A stretch of DNA of 39,054 nucleotides from Reclinomonas americana ATCC 50394 (taxonomy: Eukaryota; Jakobida; Jakobea; Jakobida): positions 21,608-60,661 of the forward strand of contig PS015183.1 of the NCBI GenBank assembly GCA_048213135.1, read 5' to 3'. Position 1 is the stretch's first letter, and each line of letters opens with the position of its first letter. The position numbers were made by a program, and so were the translations under genes. The notes below the pieces were generated by a model, which was not told the DNA's origin, ran no database searches, and saw only the letters and a program-made list of their open reading frames with translations. Shown here piece by piece: positions 24,301 to 39,054 of this stretch.

Positions 24301-25614
24301 TTTACCGAAGCAGAGCAAGCGTTTCGGGCGGAGTTGGCGTCAACGAGGGAGGTGCTTGGTGACACGCATCACTACACGCGCGTTTCCATAAACAATCTTG
24401 CGCTGTGCATCCAGGCAAACGGTAAACTCTCCGAGGCTGAACGGTTGTTTCTAGAGGTGCTGGCACTTAGTCGTGAGGTGTATGGTGACAGGCATCCAGA
24501 CACGCTGTTGACCATGAACAATCTCGCCTCGTGCATTCAGGCGAGTGGCAATCTCGCCAAAGCTGAGCGGCTGTATCGGGAGGTGCTGGAGCTGCAGCGT
24601 GAGGTGCTTGGGGCATTGCATCCAGACACACTGTTGTCCATGAACAATCTCGCCTTGTGCATCCATAAGAGCGGCAATCTCTCCGAAGCCGAGCGACTGC
24701 ATCGAGAGGTGTTGGCGTTGAAGCGCGAGGTGCATGGCGACAAGCACCCAGACACGCTTGCGTGCATGAACAATCTCGCCATGTGTATCCAGGAGAGTGG
24801 GAACCTCGCTGAGGCCGAGCGACTGCATCGGGAGGTGTTGGCGTTGCAGCGTGAGGTGCTTGGTGACCGACATGCAGACACGCTGAGGTTTGTGAACAAT
24901 CTCGCCGTGTGCATCCAGGAGAGTGGGAACCTCGCTGAGGCCGAGCGACTATACCGGGAGGTGTTGGCGTTGCAGCGTGAAGTGCTTGGTGAAAGGCATC
25001 CACTCACGCTGCTGTCCATGAACAATCTCGCCATGTGCATCAAGGACAGCGGCAATCTCGCCGAAGCCGAGCGACTTCATCGAGAGGTGTTGGCGTTGCA
25101 GCGAGAGGTGCTGGGTGACAGGCATCCAGATACGCTGACGTCCATGAACAATCTCGCCTTGTGCATTCAGGCGAGCGGCAATCTCGTCGAAGCCGAGCGA
25201 TTGCATCGGGAGTTATTCACGTTGATGCGTGAGGTGCACGGTGACAGACATCCACTCACGCTAGCGTCCATGAACAATCTCGCCATGTGCATTCAGGCGA
25301 GCGGCAATCTCGTCGAAGCCGAGCGATTGCTTCGGGAGGTGTTGGCGTTGCAGCGTGAGGTGCTTGGCGACAGGCATCCACACACGCTGATGACCATGAA
25401 CAATCTCGCCTTGTGCATCAATGAGAGTGGGGACCTCGCCGAAGCCGAGCGACTTTATCGGGAGGTGTTGGCGTTGCGGCGTGAAGTGCTTGGTGACGCG
25501 CACCCAGGCACACAGGTGTCGGTCAATAATCTTCGCACAATTGAGCAACAGCAGCGAGCTCGAGTGTCACAAGGGTGCTCTCTTACACGTACCCGCACGT
25601 GCGTTTTCCTGTAA
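21397..25614 (+). CDS. HEPN-NB-ARC-TPR NLR-like protein 1 with CaaX tail
   Basis: Predicted 1229 residues. Exons: 21397-21422, 21481-21666, 21730-21952, 22010-22202, 22285-22407, 22483-22643, 22706-22952, 23020-23257, 23322-25614. Residues 1-215 match the DZIP3-like HEPN domain (SNYVRAM, FDITWLTSVLLNARWAL) with the RNase motif RNELMH at 156-161. The STAND core follows: P-loop GEGGSGKTT (261-269), Walker B LLLDNV (Asp363), TTR at 396-398, a GLPL-like AKPQAFRVA (about 454-462) and an MHD-like VHD (611-613) before MEW. Ten 42-residue kinesin-light-chain-type TPRs start at residue 795. The protein ends CVFL, a CaaX box favouring geranylgeranylation. I infer a ligand-gated, membrane-tethered RNase. 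The first intron needs a GC donor (21423) to stay in frame. The stop overlaps a GTAAGT, a possible donor, but no plausible acceptor follows nearby. Confidence 0.88.
24307..25566 (+). repeat. ten 126-bp tandem TPR repeats
   Basis: Ten in-frame units of 126 bp, each one 42-residue TPR with the pattern EAERL-REVLAL-REVLGDRHP-TL-SMNNLA-CIQ-SGNLA. Similarity is high at the DNA level, so the array was made by recent unit duplication or is homogenised. Some positions (the residues after RHP, and the helix-B face) vary between units. Confidence 0.93.
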
Positions 25615-25872
25615 GTTTGGCCCAGTGAATAACTCTATCGCTCTGAAGCGCTGCTGTATATATAATGTACACTTGCAAGCTTGACTTTACGTGAAGTGTT
25701 TGTTTAGTATATTTCCCAAGTCCATAATCATTAACGCATTCTGCACAGCTGGCGTGCTATCAACAAGCAGACAAGCAGACCAGGAGCGTCTTGTCCTGCT
25801 GGCTTGTTTTTCAGCAAATCTGGCGCTGCGTAGTCAGACGGACAGCTGCTGTCAACTTGATAGAATTCGCTC
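25615..25872. other. spacer between the tandem NLR-like genes
   Basis: 258 bp, more AT-rich than the genes around it, with TATATATAATG near 25657 and no coding signal. It should hold the 3' UTR of the first copy and the promoter of the second. It shows no obvious similarity to the promoter region of the first copy. Confidence 0.55.
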
Positions 25873-28800
25873 ATGGCGCTGCTGACAGACGAGGAGTTGT
25901 GTATTACACACCACCTCCTTCTCCACATACCACCTCCTCTCACATGCCTTGTGCCACAGATCGAACTACGTGCGCGCCATGAAAGCCGTGCGTGGCGTGA
26001 CTGCTCGTGCGCTGCGTGCGCTGGTGGACCAAGAGCTGCCTGTGTTTGTGCGGCAATGTGCGGAGGAGACGGAGGCGTCGGGGGCGGGGAAGGTGGAGTT
26101 GATGAGAGAGTGGAAGCAGAAGCAGGTCAACAAACGAGATGCACGGTGTGTGTCTTGTCCAACTTCCACTCTTCTCCTTGGCCTCCATGCTGATGCCGGG
26201 TGTCCCCACAGTACTGCGCCTGTGGGATCAGACCGCGAGCGAGTGTTGTGTTTTGACTCGTCGTGTGCTGCCATGGACGAGTGGCAGCGAGCGTTGGATG
26301 CCGGCGAGCCTGCTCCCTCGTGCCAGGCGTTTGACATTACGTGGCTCACGTCGGTGTTGCTGAACGCACGCTGGGCGCTGACGGCGGACGCCGCTGCGTC
26401 CGAGGTGCGCCATCTGATTTCCGACGCAGTGCAGGTGTGCGGATGAATGCATGCTTTCCTCTCTCTCTTCTGCCTTCTCGTTCTCATCTCTCTCGGTGCA
26501 GCGCGAGGCGATCAGTGGACTGCGTGAGTTGCGCAACGAGCTCATGCATGGTGCAGACATGCGGCTCTCCGCAGAAGGACTGCGCCAGCTATTGGGAGAC
26601 GAAAGCAAAGATGGACAAGTCGCTGTGCTGCTGCAACAAGCCGGCGTTCCGCAGCTGGACACCTTCTTGCGAGAGATTGATGCCATTCGTCGCGGTGCGT
26701 GTGAGCAATAGCGTGCATGCATGTGTGTGAAGAGAGCGACGCTCATCAGTAGAGGTTGTTGTTTCTGATACGCAGCTGCGGCGCCTGTCGGCAACCCAAT
26801 CACCTTCTGCAACGTGGGTCAGCTGGACGGATTCCCATTTCCCAGTCGTGTTGCCGAGGCCGAACGACTCGCCGAGCGACTGTTGGAGTGTGATGCTGGT
26901 GGGCAGATGTGGGTTCCCTTTTCCTCATTCTCTCTCTCGCACTCATTCACTCTCTTTCTCCCTCACAGGTGACACACCCGGAATCATTGTGCTCTCTGGC
27001 GAAGGAGGAAGTGGCAAGACCACACTGGCGGAGTTGGTGGTGTCGGAGATGGAGCGCAGGAAGTGGCGCGGCTCGGCGCTGTACTCGGATATGCGCGGTC
27101 ACACTGCCGATGCTCGTCACTTCACGTCGGTGAGTGAGGAATGAGTGATTTTGTGTGCAATTGTGGTGTTGATCGTGATGATGCAGACGACGGAGGTGCT
27201 CGGGAACGGACTTCGCGGGTTTGCGCATGCCATGATGCCAGTGCAGTCCGATGCACAGCTGCTGTCTCAGATTGATGCGTGGGAGCGGAGCGAGGATGTG
27301 GAGGCACTGCGCAGTCGTTTGAGTGACTTGATGAATGACAGTCACGGTGTGTTGTTGCTTGACAATGTCGGCAACGGAGACCAAGTGCTGGCAGTTCTGC
27401 GGGCGGCAGGCGCGCGCAGTCGAGTTCGTTCAGGTGTGTGCATGGTGGATGAGCTGAGTAGATCACCCTGTGGCTCACTACCGCGTCTGCTGCGAGCAGG
27501 CATGACAGCACCAATGACAATCGTGACAACTCGATTCAGTCGAGTAGCCGAGCAGCTGAAGCAATCGCCGCTGCTGAGCTCGGTGGCAGTGGTGCACGTG
27601 GACGTGGATGATGTGGACAGGGAGGACGTGGCCGAGGCCGAGCGACTGTATCGGGAGGCGTTGGAATCGAAGCGTGCGGTACTTGGTGACAGACACCCAG
27701 ATGCGCTGGCGTCCATGAGCAATCTCGCCAGCTGCCTCAAGGCAAGCGGCAATCTTACCGAAGCTGAGCGACTGTTCGGAGAGGTGCTAGCGCTGAGGCG
27801 TGAGGTGCTAGGCGAGAAGCACCCAGACACGCTGGCATCAATGAGCAATCTTGCCAACTGTATGCTGGCGAGCGGCGTTGTTACCGAAGCTGAGCAACTG
27901 CATCGGCAGGTGCTCGCATTGAGGCGCGAGGTACTTGGTGACAGGCATCCGTCTACGCTGGCATCCATGAGCGATCTCGCCGTCTGCATGCAGGCGAGCG
28001 GCGATCTCTCGGAAGCCGGGCGACTGTATCGAGAGGTGCTGGCACTGAGGCGTGCGGTTCTGGGAGACAGGCATTCGGACTCGCTGTCTTCCATGAGCAA
28101 TCTCGCCAGTTGTCTGTTGGCAAGCGGCAACCCGACTGAAGCCGAACAGTTGTATCGCGAAGTGTTGACGTTGAGGCGTGACAAGCTCGGCGACAGGCAT
28201 CCGGACACGCTGACTTCTATGAGCAGTCTCGCCAGCTGCATGCAAGCGAGCGGCAGATTTGCTGAAGCCAAGCAACTTTATCAAGAGGTTGTGGTGCTGA
28301 GGCGCGAGGTTCTCGGTGCCAGAGATCCCGACACGCTGACATCGATGAGCAACGTTGCCACTTGTGTCCACGCCAGTGGCAATCTTGTCGACGCCGAGCG
28401 ACTGTACCGGGAGGTGCTGGAACTGAGGAGGGAGGTGCTTGGTGTCAGGCATCCACGCACAGTGTCGTCCACGTACGATCTCGCCATCTGCATCGAGGCC
28501 AGCGGCAACCTCACTGAAGCAGAGCGACTGTATCGTGAGGTGTTGGCATGGAGGACAGAGGTGCTGGGTGCCACTCGGCCAGACACGTTGACTGTCATGA
28601 GTGATCTTGCCCGGTGCACGCAGACGAGCGGCAATCTCGTCGAAGCCGAGCGCCTCTTCCACGAGGTGTTGGTGCTGCGACGGGAGGTGTTTGGTGAAAA
28701 GCACCCCGACACGCTTGCGTCCATGAACAATCTTGCCTTGTGCATCCGGGCCAGCGGCAATCTCTCCGAAGCCGAGCAACTGCATCGAGAGGTGCTGGCG

Positions 28801-30057
28801 CTGAGGAGAGAAGTGCTTGGCGAGAGACACCCAGACACGCTGGCGTCCATGAACGATCTCGCCAACTACATGCAGGCGAGCGGTATCGTCACCGATGCAG
28901 AGCGTCTGCATCGGGAGTTGCTGGCGCTGAGACGCGAAGTGCTCGGCGACAGGCACCCCGACACGCTGTTGTCCATGAGCGACCTCGCCAGCTGCATGCA
29001 GGCGACTGGCGACCTCGCCGAGGCCGAGCGACTGCACCGAGAGGTGTTGGCGTTGAGGCGTGAGGTGCTTGGCGACAGGCATCCGAGCACGTTGACGTCC
29101 ATGGCCAGTGTCGCCAAGTGTATGCAGGCGAGTGGCAATCTTGCCGAGGCCGAGCGACTGTTTCGAGAGGTGTTGGCACCGAGACGCGAGGTTCTCGGTG
29201 ACAGGCACCCCGACACGCTCGCGTCCATGAACAGTCTTGCCAACTGCCTGCAGGAGAGCGGCAACCTCGTCGAAGCCGAGCAGTGGCTTCGGGAGGTGTT
29301 GGCGTTGCGACGGAGCTCACTTGGCGACAGAAACCCGGACACGCTTACATCTGTGAGCAGTGTCGCCACGTGCGTGCAGGCGAGCGGCAATCTCACCGAA
29401 GCCGAGCGATTGCACCGGGAGGTGTTGGCGTTGAGGTGCGAGGTTCTTGGTGGCAGGCATCCGCACACGCTACTGTCGATGGCCAGTCTCGCCAGGTGCT
29501 TACAGGTCGGCGGCAATCTTGCCGAAGCCGAGCGACTGTATTGGGAGGTGTTGGCATTGCAGCGTCAAGTGTTTGGTGACAGGCACCCACTCACGGTGTC
29601 GTCCTTGAGCAACCTCGCCACGTGTGTTCAGGCCAACGGCAACGTCTTCGAAGCCGAGCGGCTGTACTGGGACGCGTTGACGTTGCAGCGGCAGTTGCTT
29701 GGTGACAGGCACGCTGACACGCTGTCGACCATGAACAATATCGCCAACTGCATGCAAGCGAGCGGCAATCTGGAGGAGGCCGAGCGACTGTATCGGGAGG
29801 TGTTGGCGTGGCGGCGGGAGATGCTTGGTGACCGACACCCAGCGACGCTGTCGACCATGAACAGCCTCGCCAGTTGTCTGCAAGAGAGCGGCAATCTCGC
29901 CGAAGCCGAACGACTGTATCGCGAGGTGCTGGCGCTGCAACGTGAGATGCACGGCGACACGCACCCAGACACACAGCAGGCGCTGCACAACTTGCGTGCA
30001 GTTGAGCGACAGCAGCGCAGCGCACAGCGATGCTTGCGCAAGTGCGTTCTCCTCTGA
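25873..30057 (+). CDS. HEPN-NB-ARC-TPR NLR-like protein 2, ARC region deleted
   Basis: Tandem paralogue, 1238 residues if the 66-nt intron 27434-27499 is removed or 1260 if retained. Exons: 25873-25898, 25960-26145, 26212-26434, 26502-26694, 26776-26898, 26969-27129, 27187-27433, 27500-30057. The first seven exons have exactly the same lengths as in copy 1. The HEPN motif RNELMH (156-161), P-loop GEGGSGKTT (261-269), Walker B LLLDNV and TTR are conserved. After DREDVA (about residue 431) the sequence jumps directly into TPRs, so the GLPL-like, winged-helix and MHD-like segments of copy 1 are missing. Nineteen 42-residue TPRs follow. The end is CLRKCVLL, a CaaX box with basic residues before it. 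Likely a constitutive or differently regulated form; that is inference. The first intron has a normal GT donor here. Confidence 0.88.
27434..27499 (+). other. frame-preserving 66-nt intron or coding insertion
   Basis: Flanked by CAG|GTGTGT and GAGCAG|GC, at the same place as a 67-nt intron in copy 1 (22953-23019). In copy 1 the intron has an in-frame TGA; here it is stop-free and 3n, so spliced and unspliced mRNAs both encode a full protein. Confidence 0.65.
27634..30027 (+). repeat. nineteen 126-bp tandem TPR repeats
   Basis: Nineteen in-frame 126-bp units, the last one degenerate, of the same TPR type as in copy 1 but more diverged from each other (for example EVVVLRREVLGARDP and WDALTLQRQLLGDRHA). 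Stop-free antisense frames across the array are by-products of the repeat. Confidence 0.93.
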
Positions 30058-30223
30058 TCGGAAAATATTAATGTTAAGCCAGTGAATTACGAGACGCGAT
30101 CGCCTTTCTCTCGTAGGTTGCTGTTTGGCATGCTTCGATATCTTTTCCCTTTGCAAGCAAATCAGACACATTAACTTCGATGCTTGTTCGGAGCGCTAAA
30201 CTCCGCACAGTTTCTCTCGGGCA
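30058..30223. other. spacer before ABM-domain gene
   Basis: 166 bp with AT-rich AAAATATTAATGTT just after the stop. No gene seen. It must contain the 3' end of the second NLR-like gene and the promoter of the next. Confidence 0.5.
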
Positions 30224-35698
<5,475 letters not shown>

Positions 35699-35764
35699 AA
35701 GCTGAACTCTACAATTAGTGCCACCTCTGCTATTTACCAGCTGCTGTATAATATATTCGGCGTA

Positions 35765-35770
35765 AATAAA
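35765..35770 (+). terminator. poly(A) signal AATAAA
   Basis: AATAAA lies 67 nt after the stop codon of the ABM-domain gene, in an AT-rich stretch. The convergent formin stop is about 70 nt further right. Confidence 0.7.
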
Positions 35771-35838
35771 GCGGTACACTTTGCGACAGCACTCAAATGT
35801 CCGTCTCTGCTTTCGCTCGAGCATCAACAGGGCAAGCA

Positions 35839-38800
35839 TTACCGACCGAGATCCGACAAGTCGATTCTGAACTGCTTGGTGGCGGCACCCGCGCTCTTCT
35901 GACGGCGGTTCTTGAACACGGAGCCATCTTGCAGTTCGCGGACCATCGAGTCCATAATGCCCTTCTCCGGTGCTGCTGGTGCCGCCGCCGACGCCGCCGC
36001 AGTGGACGAGCTGCCAGCTGCTGGCGACACGGGCGAGGCGGCCACACGCGAGGCCACGCCGCCACCACCGCCAATGGCCACTGCGCAGCAAGTGACACAA
36101 GCAAAAAAATGAGACCAAGACATGCGCATGGATCAGCAAGACAAATATCGAACCGACAGACGCCGCTGCCGCCGCTGACTGAGCCATGGACTGGCGCTGT
36201 GCGGCCTCGCGCCTGGCAGCCTGCTCCTCTGCCTTCTTCCGGCGCTCCTCCACCTTGCGCAGCTCGGTGATGGACACTTCAAAGTCCCTGAGGAAAGACT
36301 CCATGTTCTTGAAGAAGCTCTCCGGATCAAACTTCTTTGGCTCCTCGCCAAAGAACACGGCCAACTTCTCCAGGTCGTCCTGCAGCGTCGTAAAGTCGCT
36401 GCTGACAGACTCCCACTCGCGATGATGCTCGTCGAGGAACGCCTGGTGGGGGGAGGGGAGGGGAGAACAGTAAGACAACCGAACGACAGTGACTTGTGAG
36501 TGCCTGGTCGACAAACCTGCATGACGCCCTGGAACCTGTCGCCAGCACCGGCGGCCTGTTGAATCTGGTCCTGGATCAATTTCATCGACTTGCTGACGGC
36601 GGCAATGTCGTCGCGCAGCGCGGGCATGTTCACTGCGGTGCAAGGGTGAGACCGGAGAGAGGGCGAAGGGAAGGGAAGGGAGGTGAAGAGAGAAGATGGA
36701 GAAGGATGACGGGCACGAGCGACAAAGAAGAGGGCTGAAACGAAGAGAGTGACGCGGAAGGGAAGACGGAGGGAAGGAGGAGCGAGAAGGAGGAGTGGAG
36801 AGAAACAGGGAGGAAAAGAGAAGGCAAGAGTGACACTACCGAGAAGGAAGAGAGGAGAGAAAGGAGGTGAGGATAGCAGCAGCAAGATGTTCGGGGGAAG
36901 GAAGAGAGACGAATGAAAGCAGAAGATAGCGAGAGACATGGAGAGGACGCAAAGATGGATGCGTCACACTGCGAGTTTGAAAAGTTGTGTGCGTGTGTGT
37001 GTGAAAGGGAGAGAGAGAGAGGAGGGAGAGAGAGAGAGAGAGAGAAGAAAGCATCGTGCGCATACTCCNNNNNNNNNNNNNNNNNNNNNNNNNNNNNNNN
37101 NNNNNNNNNNNNNNNNNNNNNNNNNNNNNNNNNNNNNNNNNNNNNNNNNNNNNNNNNNNNNNNNNNNNNNNNNNNNNNNNNNNNNNNNNNNNNNNNNNNN
37201 NNNNNNNNNNNNNNNNNNNNNNNNNNNNNNNNNNNNNNNNNNNNNNNNNNNNNNNNNNNNNNNNNNNNNNNNNNNNNNNNNNNNNNNNNNNNNNNNNNNN
37301 NNNNNNNNNNNNNNNNNNNNNNNNNNNNNNNNNNNNNNNNNNNNNNNNNNNNNNNNNNNNNNNNNNNNNNNNNNNNNNNNNNNNNNNNNNNNNNNNNNNN
37401 NNNNNNNNNNNNNNNNNNNNNNNNNNNNNNNNNNNNNNNNNNNNNNNNNNNNNNNNNNNNNNNNNNNNNNNNNNNNNNNNNNNNNNNNNNNNNNNNNNNN
37501 NNNNNNNNNNNNNNNNNNNNNNNNNNNNNNNNNNNNNNNNNNNNNNNNNNNNNNNNNNNNNNNNNNNNNNNNNNNNNNNNNNNNNNNNNNNNNNNNNNNN
37601 NNNNNNNNNNNNNNNNNNNNNNNNNNNNNNNNNNNNNNNNNAGAGAGAGAAAAGCATCTGCGCATATCCTTCGATCTGTACCTCGGCTGGCGTCGGGAAT
37701 GTGCGCCAGATCGGCACGCAGATCCATCAAGTCGGGATACTTGGTCTGGCACAGACGCACAATGTACATCAGCAGCGTCATGCCCTCAGCTCCGCGCGTC
37801 TCCTTCAGCTTGCCGAGCGACTCGAGTCGGAAACCGTACGCATTGCCACGGAATCCGCCGCCGTTCATGTAGTTGCCAATGGCCAACACGATCTCCAGCA
37901 GACGCGTCAGCTTGGTGCTCTTGCGCAACTCTTGCGCGGCAAAGGTGACATTGCTCAATTGCTGTGTGCACGAGCACGGATGAGAACTGAGAACAAGAAG
38001 TGCACGAATTATGAACACACGCGTACCGGCACAATGTCGTCCACCAGTGCGCGGTACTTGTATGAGAACAGCCAGCACTTCATGCGCGCCTCGAGACGCG
38101 GCACCGTACCGATCTGATGGCAAGGCACACACATCAGCACTCAACATGCACCTCATTTTCGTCCTCTCGCACACACACTCGCGCGAGACGCAACGACGCG
38201 AACAAACTGCTCCGCACGACCGAGCTCGCCCTGACCATCCCAGCTGCCGACCAACTCGACCTGTCACCGCCACACCACGATGAGTGAGCACGAGCAGATG
38301 CACGGCAGAAGCGGTGCGGCACACAAACCTCTTCGGCTGTTGGCGCAATGTTGATCAGCGCTTGCACGTGACGCTCTGTCAGCACATCGCGGTTCATCTG
38401 GATGATGGCCTGCCGGAGATCCTCAAGCGGAATCTTCGCAAACGTGGAACCGAGCACAATGCCTGCGCGACAAATCGACATAGTGCGTAAGCACAAGCAC
38501 ACACACGCCACTAAACAGGGACGTCGCTCTCAACTCATGTTCTGGTTGCGCTTGCCCTCCAGCAACGACACAATCGCCGGGCGACTCGACGACGCCGACG
38601 CAGCGGCTGCCGAGGCGGCTGGTGCGGATTCCACAGCTGAGAACATGGACTCGAGCGAGTCTGTGTCGAGGTCGACCGACGACAGGTTCTCCACAATCTT
38701 GCTCTCCGTCCAAATCGAGCCTGCGACCTTGATCGGCTGCACCTTGTCCCACTGCACGCCCTTCAGTTTGGTCTTCGGAGCGTACTTGGGGAGTGGTGGC

Positions 38801-39054
38801 AGTGGCGGACCGGCTGTTAAAGAAAGCAGAGGAATGAGAAAAACGCACGACGCAGTCAAGGGACAATTCTCGACGACATGTCCCACCTGGCATAAAGCCC
38901 GGCGCAGGCGGCGCACCCGGAGCTGGCGGAGCGCCGGGTGGTGGTGGTGGAGCTCCAGGCGGCGGCGGCGGTCCACCAGGCGGCGGTGGTGGTGGCGGCG
39001 CGCCTCCAGCACGCGGAGCGCCTCCAGGTGGCGGTGGTGGCGGTGGCGGCGGTG
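35839..39054 (-). CDS. formin, FH1-FH2 region, 5' end outside window
   Basis: Formins nucleate and processively elongate actin filaments; FH1 feeds profilin-actin to the FH2 dimer. Exons (minus): 39054-38887 (FH1, repeated PPPPPG and APPAPG), 38813-38535 (FH2 lasso: KGVQWDKVQP, SIWTE; NQNMSIVL), 38462-38329, 38113-38027 (PRLEARMKCWLF), 37961-37682 (EIVLAIGNYMNGGGFRGNAYGF, split here at GNYMNGG), 36632-36517, 36442-36154, 36080-35839. The exon ending at 37682 splices in phase to 36632 (PDASR to VNMPALRDD), so no coding sequence is needed from the N gap between them. The conserved Ile of NMSIVL is present. After FH2 comes a charged EERRKKAEEQAARREA helix, then an Ala-rich tail and a DAD-like GIMDSMVRELQDGSVFKNRR. 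A DAD suggests autoinhibition by an N-terminal regulatory domain not in the window. Confidence 0.95.
37069..37641. other. assembly gap (N run) in formin intron
   Basis: 573 unknown bases flanked on both sides by (GA)n sequence, inside a 1049-nt formin intron whose flanking exons join cleanly in phase. Confidence 0.97.

Noticed and set aside
25608-25640. GTAAGT overlapping the stop of NLR-like copy 1 as a real donor
   Set aside because: The next CAG is too close for an intron, and copy 2 ends with the same type of CaaX tail without a donor there. Kept as a caveat.
25655-25665. TATATATAATG as a TATA box for the second NLR-like gene
   Set aside because: It lies about 210 bp before the ATG and is equally plausible as 3' UTR sequence of the first gene.
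27838-29208. Long antisense open frame (over 450 codons) across the second TPR array
   Set aside because: A 126-bp in-frame repeat makes antisense frames stop-free over its whole length once one unit lacks stops; the sense frame has the TPR pattern and the antisense does not resemble a protein family.
24307-30027. CRISPR-like or satellite array
   Set aside because: Units are contiguous without spacers, exactly 126 bp, and keep a coding frame with TPR residues.

Overview
This is a gene-dense nuclear window from a eukaryote. Genes are split by many short GT-AG introns, mostly about 60-90 nt, and joining exons by phase gives complete reading frames for known eukaryotic families. A ciliary assembly factor (DNAAF11), a diphthamide synthetase (DPH6), a formin and a DHHC acyltransferase point to a free-living, flagellate-bearing unicellular eukaryote or close relative. 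I cannot name the species. Simple repeats (CT, GT, CTCA) and five runs of N show a draft assembly.

Layout, left to right: 3' end of a DDX60-type helicase (+, 71-3346); a large helical-repeat / degenerate STAND / TPR protein (+, 3673-9623); DPH6 (-, 9686-13755, broken by a gap); DNAAF11 (+, 13861-16255, broken by a gap) sharing a 105-bp divergent promoter with DPH6; an unrecognised coiled-coil protein (-, 16374-19602); a DHHC acyltransferase (-, 19737-21324); two tandem paralogous NLR-like genes (+, 21397-25614 and 25873-30057); a duplicated ABM-domain membrane protein (+, 30224-35698); and the FH1-FH2 part of a formin (-, 35839-39054, 5' end outside the window).

The most interesting part is the tandem pair. 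Each protein has an N-terminal DZIP3-like HEPN domain with an intact RNxxxH RNase motif, an NB-ARC-type STAND ATPase with an intact P-loop, a long array of 42-residue kinesin-light-chain-like TPRs (10 in the first, 19 in the second), and a C-terminal CaaX box ending in Leu (CVFL and CVLL). I infer a membrane-anchored, ligand-gated RNase switch, an NLR-like architecture. The second copy lacks the ARC/winged-helix/MHD region, and its TPRs are fused straight to the nucleotide-binding core. A DDX60 helicase and a third, catalytically dead STAND-like protein lie in the same window, but any functional link is speculative.

Exon coordinates were worked out by hand from splice signals, reading-frame phase and family conservation. 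Every complete model has a total coding length divisible by three. Exact splice sites should be treated as predictions.
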